From positions 744,001 through 808,000 of the forward strand of contig NZ_CP043498.1 of the NCBI RefSeq assembly GCF_009498215.1: DNA of 64,000 nt, written 5' to 3'. This document shows, piece after piece, positions 17,809-27,628 of the stretch; positions within the stretch are counted from its first letter, which is position 1, and each line of letters starts with the position of its first letter. Made by a program: the position numbers and the translations under genes. This DNA comes from Rhizobium grahamii (GTDB taxonomy: Bacteria > Pseudomonadota > Alphaproteobacteria > Rhizobiales > Rhizobiaceae). The notes under the pieces were generated by a model. That model ran no database searches, was not told where the DNA came from, and saw nothing but the letters and a program-made list of their open reading frames with translations.

Positions 17809-18983
17809 GCGCGACCTCCAGCAGACGGCCCTGCGGTGCCACGTCGGTTCTGCACCAATTTGCGCCAGAGCATCGCGATGCGATCGCTTACGAAAGATGC
17901 CAGAGACAGCCGTTTGTGGAAAACGATCGATGCGATCGCAAGCGCACTCGCGGCAAAGGGGATCGCGTAGAGAACACCGATGAACATCGGCTTCGTATCG
18001 ATCTGGTTGGCGGCATAGAACGTCGCCCAGCGAATAGTGAAGGCGAGCACCAGCGCGGAGACCATCGGATGCAATCGCGCCTCTCGATGAGACCGGGCAT
18101 CGCCTGCTATCGCCAGCGACACGAGCGCAAACACCATGGGAAGCAGCCAGTCGCTCAGGCGTCGATGGAGCTCGGCACGATAACTGCCTGGACGCGAAAT
18201 GTAATCCTTGTCGTTCTTGTCGGGATCCAGCAGGAACGAAAGCTCGCGGTCAGATGCCCGAAGCGTTGCCTGGCCGCGGTTCTGGGTAAGGTCCGAGAGA
18301 TCGAAGGAATACGAATCGAAACGGATAACCGAGACATCGCCGGTCGTTGTCTTACGGTGCACTTCGCCGTCATGCATGATCAGCGAGGTACCCTTCGCAT
18401 CCACAGCACCTTCGCGAGCGTAATAGATCAACTCGAAAGCCGGGTCACGCTCGTCGACGACGAAAAGCCCCTTGAGAATGCGTCCCGAAAGTCGCTCGGA
18501 AATCTGCACGTAGAGACCGTTGTCGATGCGGCGGAAGTTCTTCTCTTCGATGACGGTCGAAAGCAAGTCGGCGTAGGCAGCTGCGATCATCTGGCGTGCG
18601 CCGGACTTCGCCTTCGGCTCGATGACATTGTCGACCAGGAAGGAAAAGGCGCTGATGATGGCGGCAAGAACGAGAATCGGCCGCAGGATGGTGCTGCGGC
18701 GAGCGCCTGCTGCATCGATGACCGCGAGTTCGGAATCGTTGTTCATCGTCGTCAGCGTCTGGGTGATGCCGATGACGAGCGCGAACGGAAGGACGACCGG
18801 AATGATCGACGGCAGAATCAGTGTCGCGAGCTTTGCGAACGAGCCCATCGACTGGCCGCTATCGGTCACCAGATTGATGCGCTGCAGCACCTGCGTCGTC
18901 CAGATGATCGCAAGTACGGGCAAAAGGGCCACGAGAAACATCTGGCCTACGCGCCGCAATATGTATGTTTCAAGCAGTTTCAT
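17805..18983 (-). CDS. lptF: LPS export ABC transporter permease LptF
   Basis: A 392-residue permease of the YjgP/YjgQ family with the N-terminal ETYILRRVGQMFLVALLPVLAIIWTTQVLQ segment, six predicted membrane helices and a periplasmic jellyroll between the two groups. ATG 18983 is chosen because it begins at the conserved KLLETYILRR; 18 further codons upstream have no family resemblance. It is the first gene of lptF-lptG-lptD. The 98 nt between it and the end of the PAP2 phosphatase gene should hold the operon promoter. Confidence 0.94.
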   Translation of the reverse strand: MKLLETYILRRVGQMFLVALLPVLAIIWTTQVLQRINLVTDSGQSMGSFAKLATLILPSIIPVVLPFALVIGITQTLTTMNNDSELAVIDAAGARRSTILRPILVLAAIISAFSFLVDNVIEPKAKSGARQMIAAAYADLLSTVIEEKNFRRIDNGLYVQISERLSGRILKGLFVVDERDPAFELIYYAREGAVDAKGTSLIMHDGEVHRKTTTGDVSVIRFDSYSFDLSDLTQNRGQATLRASDRELSFLLDPDKNDKDYISRPGSYRAELHRRLSDWLLPMVFALVSLAIAGDARSHREARLHPMVSALVLAFTIRWATFYAANQIDTKPMFIGVLYAIPFAASALAIASIVFHKRLSLASFVSDRIAMLWRKLVQNRRGTAGPSAGGRA

Positions 18984-19081
18984 GCATGCCCTTGAACGCT
19001 CTTTGCGAACTTGTCCCGCTTCGCAGCGGAACCCCATCTACGCTCTTTGGTTCGCTTTTGCGACAAGGCACATTCGAAAAT

Positions 19082-19876
19082 TCATTCAAATTTCAGTTTT
19101 TTTTCAGTGTGTGGCGAATCGGTTAGCATCATCGTCGCAGCGAAGACGACGAGCGATGACAGCCATCCAAGCATGACGTCGGAAAGGTAGTGGGCGCCGA
19201 ATGAAAGCCGCAGAAGCGCCACCAGCAGGGAAATGGCGCCCATCGGCACGATGGCTGCGGCCCGCAAATGGCGCGGTACAAGAAACGCAAGGCAGAACAG
19301 CCAGCCTGCCGCTGCCGCCTCTCCGGAGACGAACGAACAGTTCGTGAGGCATTTCCCGGCCATGGAGCCCGCCTGGACGAAGTCGAATGGTCCGCCGAAA
19401 TCGATGGTCTGCGAGGGTCGCGGACGCCCCCAGTAACTCTTTAGTACGACGTTCACGAGGAGAATCGGCCCGAGGACGAGCGACGAAAGCGCGATCCTCA
19501 AAGCGCGGGCTCGGACGGCGTTGAATGTCGCGCCATACTCCTCGTAGCAGGCAAACAGCTTCCAGAGCATGGCGATCGCAATCAGATAGGGCAGGCGGAA
19601 GAGAAACGATCGAACGGCACGCAGCGCCGACTCGCTTCGATAGGGAAAGCTTCCGCAATGTTCTTTCAGCGATCCGTCGAGACAGGTCTTCGCCCTGAAG
19701 AACTGTTCCGCAACGTAGAGATCCAGCGAGGGGAACAGGTTGAAGAAGATCAGCAGCGCAAACCACGCGGAAAACAGAAGGAAAAAAGCGTGAGTTGCCC
19801 TGTTCGGGCCAGGCTCGCCAAACGTCGCCAACAGGCTTTTAGCGTCAGATATCATCGCCGAAGACACAGGGTTCAT
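19082..19876 (-). CDS. PAP2-family membrane phosphatase with altered motif 2
   Basis: A 264-residue protein with about six membrane helices. The three phosphatase motifs are recognisable: K146-x6-R153-P154 (KSYWGRPRP), motif 2 SFVSGEAA (181-188) and motif 3 R223-x5-H229-x3-D233. Motif 2 has Glu186 where the classical PSGH has His, so the proton-donor site is changed while the nucleophile His229 is kept. Substrates in the family include lipid A phosphates, phosphatidylglycerol phosphate and undecaprenyl pyrophosphate; the location beside the lpt operon suggests an envelope lipid, but this is inference. Confidence 0.82.
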   Translation of the reverse strand: MNPVSSAMISDAKSLLATFGEPGPNRATHAFFLLFSAWFALLIFFNLFPSLDLYVAEQFFRAKTCLDGSLKEHCGSFPYRSESALRAVRSFLFRLPYLIAIAMLWKLFACYEEYGATFNAVRARALRIALSSLVLGPILLVNVVLKSYWGRPRPSQTIDFGGPFDFVQAGSMAGKCLTNCSFVSGEAAAAGWLFCLAFLVPRHLRAAAIVPMGAISLLVALLRLSFGAHYLSDVMLGWLSSLVVFAATMMLTDSPHTEKKLKFE

Positions 19877-20032
19877 GGTTGCCCTGGATCATGGGCAACC
19901 AAAATGACACGCGTTTGAATGTCGGCGGGGTGACAAGAGCGGCATAGGTCGTCGCATCGTCTTGTTTTCGACGCTGAAACCCGAAATGATGCGGGCAGAG
20001 AGGATTTCCCAAAGAATCCCACTGGAGAAGAC

Positions 20033-21532
20033 ATGTCAGCTAAGTTCGAGATATCGTTTGAAAAGACCGCGGAACCATCAGGCGGATACGCAATCCTTCT
20101 GAAGGCCAGCGAGGCCGAAACCGCTGCCGGCGCCAAGGTGGTCGACCCGGCGTCGGTGATCGCCAGAGCCTCCAAAGTCGCCGGTTTCAGCGCAAAGCTT
20201 GCGACCGCGCTCGACATCGTTGCGCCAGAAGGCTCGGCAGCGGAACGAATCTTTGTGATCGGGCTTGGGAAGCCAGGCAGCCTGGCGACTCATGACTGGC
20301 TGAAAGTGGGCGGAGCCTCCGCGTCGAAGATCAAGAACGCCAGCTCGGTCACGATCTTCCTCGACGCCCCTGACGTCGAAGTTGGTCCACAACAGGCGGC
20401 GGACTTCGCGCTCGGCATGCTGCTGCGCGCCTACAGCTTCGACACATACAAGACAAAGAAGGCGGACGAAGAAACTGCCGGCAAGTCGCGAAACGAACCG
20501 ACCAAGGTGGTCATCGTAACGGCAGCTGCCCGCGAGGCGGCTGAAATATTTAAGGTGTCGCAGGCGGTTGCCGGTGGTGTGAACCTGGCGCGCGATCTGG
20601 TCAACGAGCCGCCGAATGTTTTGGGACCAGTGGAATTTGCTGCCAAGGCGAAGGAACTCGAGGCGCTCGGCGTCGAGGTTGAGGTGCTGACGGAGCAGGA
20701 AATGCAGAAGCTCGGCATGGGCGCGCTTCTCGGCGTCGCTCAGGGCTCCGTACGCCCGCCGAGGCTCGCCATCATGCAGTGGAAAGGCGGCAAGAGCGGA
20801 GAGAAGCCTGTTGCCTTCATCGGCAAGGGCGTCGTCTTCGACACGGGTGGCATCTCCATCAAGCCCGCCGCCGGCATGGAAGACATGAAGGGCGACATGG
20901 GCGGAGCCGCCGCCGTCACCGGACTTATGCACGTGCTTGCAGCGCGCAAGGCCGCGGCCAACGTCGTCGGCATCATCGGGCTTGTGGAAAACATGCCTGA
21001 CGGCAACGCCCAGCGTCCAGGCGATATCGTGACGTCGATGTCCGGCCAGACGATCGAGGTGATCAACACCGATGCCGAAGGCCGCCTCGTGCTTTGCGAT
21101 GCCCTCTGGTATTGCAACGACCGCTTCAAGCCCAAGTTCATGATCAACCTGGCAACGTTGACCGGTGCGATTCTCGTTGCGCTTGGCAATGTGCACGCAG
21201 GCCTGTTCTCGAACGACGACGAGCTCTCCGAGCAGCTGACCGCTGCCGGGCTCGTCACGCGCGAGAAGCTGTGGCGCATGCCTATGGGCAAGGAATACGA
21301 CAAGATGATCGACAGCAAGTTCGCCGACATGAAGAACACCGGCGGCCGTCACGCGGGCTCGATCACTGCCGCACACTTCCTCAAGCGCTTCGTGCAGGAC
21401 ACGCCCTGGGCGCATCTCGACATCGCCGGGACCGCGATGGGGTCTCCTCTCGATGAGATCAACCAGTCCTGGGGTTCCGGTTTCGGCGTGCGGCTGCTCG
21501 ACGAGCTCGTGCGCGCCAACTACGAATCATGA
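20033..21532 (+). CDS. pepA: Cytosolic leucyl aminopeptidase (M17)
   Basis: A 499-residue M17 aminopeptidase. All two-metal site residues are present and align with E. coli PepA at a constant offset: Lys265, Asp270, Lys277, Asp288, Asp347, Glu349, plus Arg351 in the NTDAEGRL signature. The N-terminal 165 residues form the variable domain that in E. coli also binds DNA. It removes N-terminal residues from peptides. It is divergent from the PAP2 gene across 156 nt, and its stop overlaps the holC start (ATGA). Confidence 0.97.
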   Translation: MSAKFEISFEKTAEPSGGYAILLKASEAETAAGAKVVDPASVIARASKVAGFSAKLATALDIVAPEGSAAERIFVIGLGKPGSLATHDWLKVGGASASKIKNASSVTIFLDAPDVEVGPQQAADFALGMLLRAYSFDTYKTKKADEETAGKSRNEPTKVVIVTAAAREAAEIFKVSQAVAGGVNLARDLVNEPPNVLGPVEFAAKAKELEALGVEVEVLTEQEMQKLGMGALLGVAQGSVRPPRLAIMQWKGGKSGEKPVAFIGKGVVFDTGGISIKPAAGMEDMKGDMGGAAAVTGLMHVLAARKAAANVVGIIGLVENMPDGNAQRPGDIVTSMSGQTIEVINTDAEGRLVLCDALWYCNDRFKPKFMINLATLTGAILVALGNVHAGLFSNDDELSEQLTAAGLVTREKLWRMPMGKEYDKMIDSKFADMKNTGGRHAGSITAAHFLKRFVQDTPWAHLDIAGTAMGSPLDEINQSWGSGFGVRLLDELVRANYES

Positions 21533-21978
21533 CGGAAGTCCTGTTCTATCACCTGACCGAATCCAAGCTGGAGGACGCGCTTCCGCCGCTGCTCGACAAA
21601 AGTGTCGAGCGCGGCTGGCGCGTCTGCGTCCAGATGAAGGAAGCCGCGCGCCGCGATCTCCTCGATCAGCATCTCTGGACTTTTCGGGAGGACAGCTTCC
21701 TGCCGCACGGCACTGATGATGGGGAGATGGCTGAAAGCCAACCGGTGTTGCTGACCGTATCGGACGCGAATCCAAACTTGGCGACTGTCCGCTTCATCGT
21801 CGACGGCGCCGAACCTCCGTCGCTCGATGCCTATCAGCGCGTCGTCTTCATGTTCGACGGCTATGACCAGGAGCAGCTGGAAGGCGCCCGTGGGCAATGG
21901 AAGAAGCTGAAAGGTGAGGGGCATACGCTGACCTATTGGCAGCAGACCCCGGAAGGCCGTTGGGAAAAGAAGGCCTAG
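21529..21978 (+). CDS. holC: DNA polymerase III chi subunit
   Basis: A 149-residue Hol[30 protein letters not shown] at the N terminus, then [18 protein letters not shown] (about residues 45-62) and QPVLLT. Chi links the clamp loader to single-stranded-DNA-binding protein at the replication fork. The four-base overlap with pepA makes a pepA-holC operon, an order kept in many proteobacteria. The length is normal. Confidence 0.95.
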   Translation: MTEVLFYHLTESKLEDALPPLLDKSVERGWRVCVQMKEAARRDLLDQHLWTFREDSFLPHGTDDGEMAESQPVLLTVSDANPNLATVRFIVDGAEPPSLDAYQRVVFMFDGYDQEQLEGARGQWKKLKGEGHTLTYWQQTPEGRWEKKA

Positions 21979-21985
21979 AAACAGT

Positions 21986-22012
21986 GAAGCCCGCATTTCG
22001 CGGGCTTCTTTG
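21986..22012. terminator. Bidirectional terminator between holC and the sugar dehydrogenase gene
   Basis: GAAGCCCGC and GCGGGCTTC form a perfect 9-bp stem with a five-base loop, with TT(C)TTTG after it on the plus strand. It lies 8 nt after holC and a few nt after the stop of the convergent minus-strand gene, so it can serve both. Confidence 0.85.
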
Positions 22013-22014
22013 TA

Positions 22015-22941
22015 TCAATCGTGGAAGGCTTCGACGAACTTCCGTCTGCCGAGCATGAACGCATCCGCGACGTGGCGAAGCGGTGCAAGGTCGACATCCG
22101 AGGTGCCGGCTTTGACGATTTCCGCGAAACGGCGGTAGAGTGCTGGATATTCTTCCTCCGGTGCGGAGAACTTCAGTTCGCCATTCACCGACAGCTTCGA
22201 TCCGCCTTCCGCGAGAACCATCTGGCCGTCAGCCGTCTCGGCGATGATGTCCCAGCTTTGCTTGCCCGTCTGGCGCCAATCGAATTCGGCGCGCGCCGGC
22301 ACGCCGTCGGCGTTCTTGAAGTACAGGTCGGCAGCGATCGGTGCGTCGCGGTTTTCCGGGAATTCCAGCGTCGCGCTGGTGAGGAAGATCGCCTTTGGCA
22401 GGATGTGCGTCACGATCGAAAGGGCGTTGATGCCGGGATCGAAAACGCCGAGGCCGCCGGCCTGCCAGATCCAGTCCTGATTTGGATGCCAGTGGCGGAC
22501 GTCTTCCTTCCAGATGACGTGAACGCTTTCGATAGTGGTGGACGCGAGGAAGGACTTGGTCGCCTCGACGGCTGCCGCATAGCGCGAGTGCCAGCTGGCG
22601 AACAGCGATACGCCCTTGGAAGCGGCCAGCGCCTCGAGATCAGCGACTTCGCTCAGCGTCGCACCGGGAGGCTTCTCCAGGAATACATGCTTTCCAGCCG
22701 ACAAAGCCTTGTGCGCGGCCTCATAGCGGTACTGCGGCGGCATGCACAGCGATACCGCATTGATCTCGGGAACAGCCTCCAGCATCGCATCGATGGTCGT
22801 GAAGCTCTGCACGCCATCGACGGTGCCATGGCGGCTCGCCGTCGCGATGAGGTTGAAATCGGGATTCTTCGCGATGGACGGAAGATGCTGGTCGCGGACA
22901 ATCTTGCCGACGCCAACGATGGCGAGGTTGATGGGTGACAT
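22015..22941 (-). CDS. D-galactose / L-arabinose 1-dehydrogenase-like Gfo/Idh/MocA oxidoreductase
   Basis: A 308-residue NAD(P)-dependent dehydrogenase from ATG 22941; a TTG ten codons earlier is also possible and neither has a strong ribosome site. The Rossmann motif is GVGKIVRD at residues 10-17 and the catalytic Lys90 is in EKPPG. The blocks ASWHSR, WKEDVRHWHPNQDWIW, GGLGVFDPGINALSIVTHILP and EFDWRQTGKQSWDI match the L-arabinose/D-galactose 1-dehydrogenase group described in Azospirillum and rhizobia, which feeds the non-phosphorylative aldonate pathways. No lactonase or dehydratase gene is adjacent, so the exact sugar is not decided here. Confidence 0.85.
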   Translation of the reverse strand: MSPINLAIVGVGKIVRDQHLPSIAKNPDFNLIATASRHGTVDGVQSFTTIDAMLEAVPEINAVSLCMPPQYRYEAAHKALSAGKHVFLEKPPGATLSEVADLEALAASKGVSLFASWHSRYAAAVEATKSFLASTTIESVHVIWKEDVRHWHPNQDWIWQAGGLGVFDPGINALSIVTHILPKAIFLTSATLEFPENRDAPIAADLYFKNADGVPARAEFDWRQTGKQSWDIIAETADGQMVLAEGGSKLSVNGELKFSAPEEEYPALYRRFAEIVKAGTSDVDLAPLRHVADAFMLGRRKFVEAFHD

Positions 22942-23036
22942 GCTGCTACTCGCGTTCGGTGTTTCGCTCAAAAGTATGATTTATTTTGTCACTGTTCTAT
23001 CAGAAAGAAGCCGGCGAGCAAGCGCCGGCGTGACTG

Positions 23037-23867
23037 TCAGAGTGACGCCATCACCTGGGCCGGAGCGTCCTGCTTCTTGAACTTGAGCGTCACGACCTTG
23101 TAGCCCTCGGCTTCCAGGCGCATGAGAAGCGTCGGCAGCATGTTGGCCGTGCGGGTGTGGATATCATGCATGAGGATGATGCCACGGCCTCTTTTGTGCA
23201 GGAGGTCCATGGTGCGCTTCGTGACGGCGGCAGGGGAGGTGTTGAAATAGTCCTTGCTGTCGACGTCGACATCCATGACCACCATCTCGCGCATCGCGAC
23301 GGCGGCGCGCAGCTTGTGCGTATCGGCGAGATAGGGGAAGCGGAAGAAGTTGACGTCCACGCCTGTCGCCTTGGTGACTGCGGCTTCACCGCGCGTGACC
23401 TCGGCCATGGCTGCATCGAAGCTGATGGTCGCCAGATCCTGGTGCTTGTAGGTATGGCTGCCGATGGCGTTGCCTTCCATGGCGACTTTTTTCGCCAGCG
23501 CCGGGTGAAGCTCGGCCATTTCGCCGACCATCATGAACGCGCCCTTGACGCCGAACTGGTCCAGCGTTGCCAGCACGCGGTCCGTACGGCCGGGGATCGG
23601 GCCGTCGTCGAAGCTCAGGATCACTTCCTTGTCTTCAAGGCGCAGCTCGTGGATCGAGGAAACGGTCAACGTCCGGCCGGCGAGGTTGTGCCGCGCGCCG
23701 GGCATCGCTGTCTGCCGGCTCGTTTGTCCGCCGGTATCGGCTTGGCCTTCGGGGGCGACGATCGACGACGTCTTGATCGTCCTGTCTGGCGCAGGTTGTT
23801 TTGCAGTCTGACAGCCAGCGAGTGCCGCGCACAGGACGAGGCCGGAATATAGCGTGAAGCGATGCAT
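23037..23867 (-). CDS. Polysaccharide deacetylase (CE4) lipoprotein
   Basis: A 276-residue predicted lipoprotein: lipobox AALAGC with Cys19, then a disordered linker to about residue 60. The NodB-homology domain follows, with SFDDGP (catalytic Asp87 and metal Asp88), SHTYKH (metal His138 and His142), RFPY and MHDIH. All catalytic features of a zinc-dependent deacetylase are present. Family substrates are N- or O-acetyl groups on chitin-like oligomers, peptidoglycan or exopolysaccharide; the lipid anchor points to an envelope or matrix polysaccharide. It is a single gene, 95 nt from the end of the dehydrogenase gene's 5' side. Confidence 0.9.
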   Translation of the reverse strand: MHRFTLYSGLVLCAALAGCQTAKQPAPDRTIKTSSIVAPEGQADTGGQTSRQTAMPGARHNLAGRTLTVSSIHELRLEDKEVILSFDDGPIPGRTDRVLATLDQFGVKGAFMMVGEMAELHPALAKKVAMEGNAIGSHTYKHQDLATISFDAAMAEVTRGEAAVTKATGVDVNFFRFPYLADTHKLRAAVAMREMVVMDVDVDSKDYFNTSPAAVTKRTMDLLHKRGRGIILMHDIHTRTANMLPTLLMRLEAEGYKVVTLKFKKQDAPAQVMASL

Positions 23868-23994
23868 GAAAGGGGCTCAACAAATCAGTAATGAATGTTG
23901 AGACAACCTTTCGAATTATGGTTAACGATCGGTTTCCGCAGTATCGTTGCCGTCAAGAAATCCTGGCCAGCAACGGTTTCAGCAGCAAGTGTGG

Positions 23995-25875
23995 CTATCC
24001 TGCCATAGCCTCTTCGTACTCGGAGGAAAGCTCGAGCCATTGTTCCTCAGCGGCGGCAAGCTTGGCCGCGGCCTCGCCCCGTTGCTTGGCTTTTTCGGCT
24101 GCCTTCGCTGGCGCCTTCTCGTAGAGCTGCGGATCTGCAAGTTCCACATCAAGCGCCTGAATCAGTTTCTCCAGTTTGCCGGTCAACGATTCGACTTCAT
24201 TGATCTTTTTCTTCAGCGGCGCCAGCGAAGCGCGCTTGTCGGCATTGAGCTTTCGCTGGTCGGCCTTGGACGCCGATTCCTCGACCTGAACCTTTTCGTC
24301 CTTCTTCTTCCCCGACGACACGACGAGGTCGCGATACTCTTCCATGTCGCCATCGAAGGTCGTGACGGTGCCATTGTTGACGAGCCAGAGCCGATCGACG
24401 GTTGCCTCGATCAGGTGACGATCGTGCGAGATCAGGATGACCGCGCCGTCGTAGTCGTTCAGCGCCTCGATCAGGGCGCGGCGGCTGTCGATGTCGAGGT
24501 GGTTGGTCGGCTCGTCGAGGATCAGGAGATTCGGCGCGTGGAAGGCGGCAAGCCCCATCAGCAGACGCGCCTTCTCGCCGCCCGAAAGATCCTTGGCGGC
24601 GGTCGACATCTTTTCGGTGGCCAAGCCCATCTGCGCGACGCGTGCACGCACCTTTGCTTCCGGCGCATCAGGCATCAGTCGGCGGACGTGTTCGACCGGT
24701 GAATCGCCGGGAACGAGATCGTCGAGCTGATGCTGGGCGAAGAAGCCGATCTTGAGGTTGGGTGCCTGCTTAAGTTCACCGGCCTGCGGAGCAAGCCGGC
24801 CGGAGATGAACTTCGCAAAGGTCGATTTACCGTTGCCGTTCGAGCCGAGCAGGGCGATGCGGTCGTCATTGTCGATCCGCAGGTTGAGGCCCTTCAGGAT
24901 CGGCTTCCCGGGCTCGTATCCGACTGCGCCGCCGCTGATGGCGACGATGGGCGAGGCGGGCTGCTTTTCCGGCTCGGGAAAGGTGATCGGCTGGACGTGA
25001 TCTTCGATGACCGCCGCGACCGTTCCCATCCGCTCCAGCGCCTTCACGCGGCTCTGTGCCTGGCGAGCCTTGGAAGCTTTCGCCTTGAAGCGGTCGATGA
25101 AGCTCTGGAGATGCTTTCGCGCGGCGTCGTTCTTGGCCTTGGCCTTGGTCTGCAGTTCGTCGGCTTCTGCCTTCTGGCGCTCGAACTGGTCATAGCCGCC
25201 GCGATAGAAGGTGAGTTTTTTCTGATCGAGGTGGACGATCGAGTTGACCGCGTTGTTGAGCAGGTCGCGGTCGTGGCTGATGACGATGACCGTGTGCGGA
25301 TAGCGCCGCACGTAGTCTTCAAGCCAGAGGGTTCCTTCGAGGTCGAGGTAGTTTGTCGGTTCGTCGAGCAACAGGAGATCGGGTTCGGCAAAGAGCACCG
25401 ATGCCAAGGCAACGCGCATGCGCCAGCCGCCCGAGAATGAGGACGCCGGACGCAACTGTGCTTCCTGGCTGAAGCCGAGGCCTGCGAGAATGCTCGCAGC
25501 CCGCGCTTCGGCGGAGTGTGCGTCGATATCGACGAGCCGCATCTGGATTTCGGCGATCCGGTGGGGATCGCCTGCGGTCTCCGCTTCCTTCAGCAGCGCG
25601 CTGCGTTCCTTGTCTGCGGACAGAACGATACTCAGCAGGGATTCTTCCGTGCCCGGCGCTTCCTGCGCGACCTGACCGATGCGGGCGTTCTTAGGAAGAG
25701 AGACCGATCCGGTCTCCGCCCCGAGGTCGCCGGTGATGATCCGGAAAAGGGTCGACTTGCCGGCGCCGTTTCGCCCGACCAGGCCGGCCTTGGTGCCGGC
25801 AGGCAGGGAAACGCTGGCATGATCTAGAAGCAGGCGGCCGGCAATACGCGCGGAAATATCGGTGATCGTAATCAT
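23995..25875 (-). CDS. ABC-F family ATPase (YheS-like)
   Basis: A 626-residue duplicated ATPase without membrane segments. The start at ATG 25875 (MITITDISARIAGRLLLDHA) is where family similarity begins; an in-frame extension of 53 codons is Pro/Arg-rich and unsupported. The first Walker A is GRNGAGKST (34-42), the signature FSGGWRMRVALA and Walker B LLLLDEPTN follow; a second set is GSNGNGKST, LSGGEKARLLMG and LLILDEPTN. The inter-domain linker and a charged C-terminal coiled coil (about 530-626) resemble E. coli YheS. ABC-F proteins act on ribosomes to relieve stalled or difficult translation. It is separated by 46 nt from the GGDEF gene. Confidence 0.93.
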   Translation of the reverse strand: MITITDISARIAGRLLLDHASVSLPAGTKAGLVGRNGAGKSTLFRIITGDLGAETGSVSLPKNARIGQVAQEAPGTEESLLSIVLSADKERSALLKEAETAGDPHRIAEIQMRLVDIDAHSAEARAASILAGLGFSQEAQLRPASSFSGGWRMRVALASVLFAEPDLLLLDEPTNYLDLEGTLWLEDYVRRYPHTVIVISHDRDLLNNAVNSIVHLDQKKLTFYRGGYDQFERQKAEADELQTKAKAKNDAARKHLQSFIDRFKAKASKARQAQSRVKALERMGTVAAVIEDHVQPITFPEPEKQPASPIVAISGGAVGYEPGKPILKGLNLRIDNDDRIALLGSNGNGKSTFAKFISGRLAPQAGELKQAPNLKIGFFAQHQLDDLVPGDSPVEHVRRLMPDAPEAKVRARVAQMGLATEKMSTAAKDLSGGEKARLLMGLAAFHAPNLLILDEPTNHLDIDSRRALIEALNDYDGAVILISHDRHLIEATVDRLWLVNNGTVTTFDGDMEEYRDLVVSSGKKKDEKVQVEESASKADQRKLNADKRASLAPLKKKINEVESLTGKLEKLIQALDVELADPQLYEKAPAKAAEKAKQRGEAAAKLAAAEEQWLELSSEYEEAMAG

Positions 25876-25921
25876 GCCGGCGTTTTGGCTGAAAGCCGCA
25901 GCCAGCGCAAGAGCCTGCCTG

Positions 25922-26968
25922 TCAGCGTCCGAAGGCCTGTACCGGTTGGCGCCGGTTCGACTGTGCGGCATGCAGGGCCACACGCGCATTGGCCTGTAGC
26001 TGGGAGGCGGTGGCGGCGTCGCCGCTAAGCGCAATGCCGAGAGACACAGTCAACCTTGCGGAGGCGGTGTCGGTCGCCGCGAAGATCAGGTTGTCTTCGG
26101 CAGCGGTCCGCAGTCGTTCGGCAATGGCGACGGCCTCCTGCATTCCCACATTGGCGAACAGAAACGCAAACTCGTCGCCATCCGTCCGCGAAACGAAGTC
26201 GTGCTTCTTGATCGACTTGCGGAAGATATCCGCGAGCTTTTTCAGGAGACGGCTGCTGATCTGCTGGCCGTAGCGGCTGTTGAAGGCCTTGAACTCGTCG
26301 ATGTCGACCATGATGAGGGCGCTGCCGGCAGCCCCTTCCTCTCGCTCGTAGAGATCGGCCATCGTCTTGTTGAGCGCGATGCGGTTCGGCAGTCCCGTGA
26401 GCTTGTCGGTCGTTGCGGCGGCATGGGCCGCGGCCACGCCCCGGGCGAGCGCATCGAGCCGTTCCATATCGGTCTCGAGCTTCGCTTCGAGAGCGGTTTC
26501 CGCCGCCAGCGTCTCTTCCAAGGTCCGCGAGAGATATTCCATCTCGCTCATCAGCGAGGAAAGGCTCTGGTCGGGAGAGTCGACGATCGAACCGAGAACT
26601 GCCGCCGTTGCCCGCACAAAGGACTTCTTGCCGGCGAGGCTTTCGGCAAGCTGGTCCGCAAGGTCTCGGAGCAATTTGCTTGTCTCCGCCTGGGAGACGC
26701 TGTCGATCATGCCGCAATGGCTGACAAGGCGATATTTCAGGCCGAGTTCATCGAGCGACGACTGTTTCGGATTGGGCCCAAGCGCGGCGATATCCTGCGC
26801 CAGGGCTGCGTTCTGTCCGATGATGGCTTCGTGCAGGAGCTCGTAGTTGCGCGGAAACCCAGCGATCCCAAGCCGCGTGATATGCTGGCTCACGCGCTGA
26901 ATGTCGGTCGCGACCGGCGGACGCGCCGCTTCACGTTGCGTCTGTGCATTCGATGCTGCATTTCGCAT
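25922..26968 (-). CDS. GGDEF-domain protein with a degenerate active site
   Basis: A 348-residue soluble protein. Residues 1-170 are a helical region resembling other alphaproteobacterial diguanylate cyclase sensory parts (TRLGIAGFPRNYELLHEAI). The GGDEF domain spans about 185-340 and begins with DKLTGLPNR. The signature reads Asp263-Gly-Asp-Glu-Phe267 instead of GGDEF, and the usual FKxxNDxxGHxxGD stretch reads FKAFNSRYGQQISS, losing the guanine-contacting Asp and the GHxxGD residues. Diguanylate cyclase activity is therefore questionable and a c-di-GMP- or GTP-binding regulatory role is possible. No EAL domain or membrane anchor is present. Confidence 0.88.
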   Translation of the reverse strand: MRNAASNAQTQREAARPPVATDIQRVSQHITRLGIAGFPRNYELLHEAIIGQNAALAQDIAALGPNPKQSSLDELGLKYRLVSHCGMIDSVSQAETSKLLRDLADQLAESLAGKKSFVRATAAVLGSIVDSPDQSLSSLMSEMEYLSRTLEETLAAETALEAKLETDMERLDALARGVAAAHAAATTDKLTGLPNRIALNKTMADLYEREEGAAGSALIMVDIDEFKAFNSRYGQQISSRLLKKLADIFRKSIKKHDFVSRTDGDEFAFLFANVGMQEAVAIAERLRTAAEDNLIFAATDTASARLTVSLGIALSGDAATASQLQANARVALHAAQSNRRQPVQAFGR

Positions 26969-27112
26969 TGCGGCCCCCTCGCTTTTCGGTCCTGTCCGAC
27001 CTCGCGTTGTAGAGTCCTATGCGCGCAATCGCTTAAAATTGCTTGAATTCAGGCTCGATCGGACTGGTTTCGGTCGGCTTGTCCGGTAACGCGGTTAATG
27101 AGGCCTTGCTTA

Positions 27113-27628
27113 TCAGGCGCCAAGCCATCTCTTGCCGTCGCTCCTCAGGTAGTATGCGAGGTCGAGGGAAAGGCTGGGTTTGCCAAGGCCGGTCAGGATC
27201 ATGTGGCATTGGCCGCGATGATGCGTCTGGTGATTGAAGACATGGGAGAGCCCGCTCCAGAGCGACTGCGTGATCACGGTCGAAACGGTGACCGGCGTGT
27301 AGGTGAAGTCGGCGGCGATGGCCGCATCGTCAAGCGTGTCGACCCACGTAATGATCCGCTGGTCTTCGGCTCGACGCGCCTCGGTGAGGGACGGCAGGTC
27401 GGCATGCAGTATGTGGTCGAGGCTTGTAGGTGCGTTGCCGGTGCCGCTGAAACGCTTCATCCAGATCCTGTCGGCGACCAGAATATGATTGAGCGTTCTC
27501 TGCATGGAGCCGAAGAAGGCACCGCGATCGGCTTGGAATTCATCGCCCGTGAGTTCGGCTGCGGCGGTGTAGACGATGTCATTGGCCCAACGATTGTAGT
27601 CGGCAAACATCCTGTATTGTTTCAGCAT
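27113..27628 (-). CDS. DinB-family metal-dependent protein
   Basis: A 171-residue four-helix-bundle protein. ATG 27628 is preferred over GTG two codons upstream because GAGGAG lies 5 nt before it. The metal triad is formed by a His in TLNHILVADRIWMKRF (about residue 47-50) and the late HVFNHQTHHRGQ cluster (about 132-143). DinB/DfsB-like proteins include thiol-dependent transferases and nucleases; the substrate cannot be told from sequence. It is a lone gene, 144 nt from the GGDEF gene, divergent from ndk. Confidence 0.87.
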   Translation of the reverse strand: MLKQYRMFADYNRWANDIVYTAAAELTGDEFQADRGAFFGSMQRTLNHILVADRIWMKRFSGTGNAPTSLDHILHADLPSLTEARRAEDQRIITWVDTLDDAAIAADFTYTPVTVSTVITQSLWSGLSHVFNHQTHHRGQCHMILTGLGKPSLSLDLAYYLRSDGKRWLGA

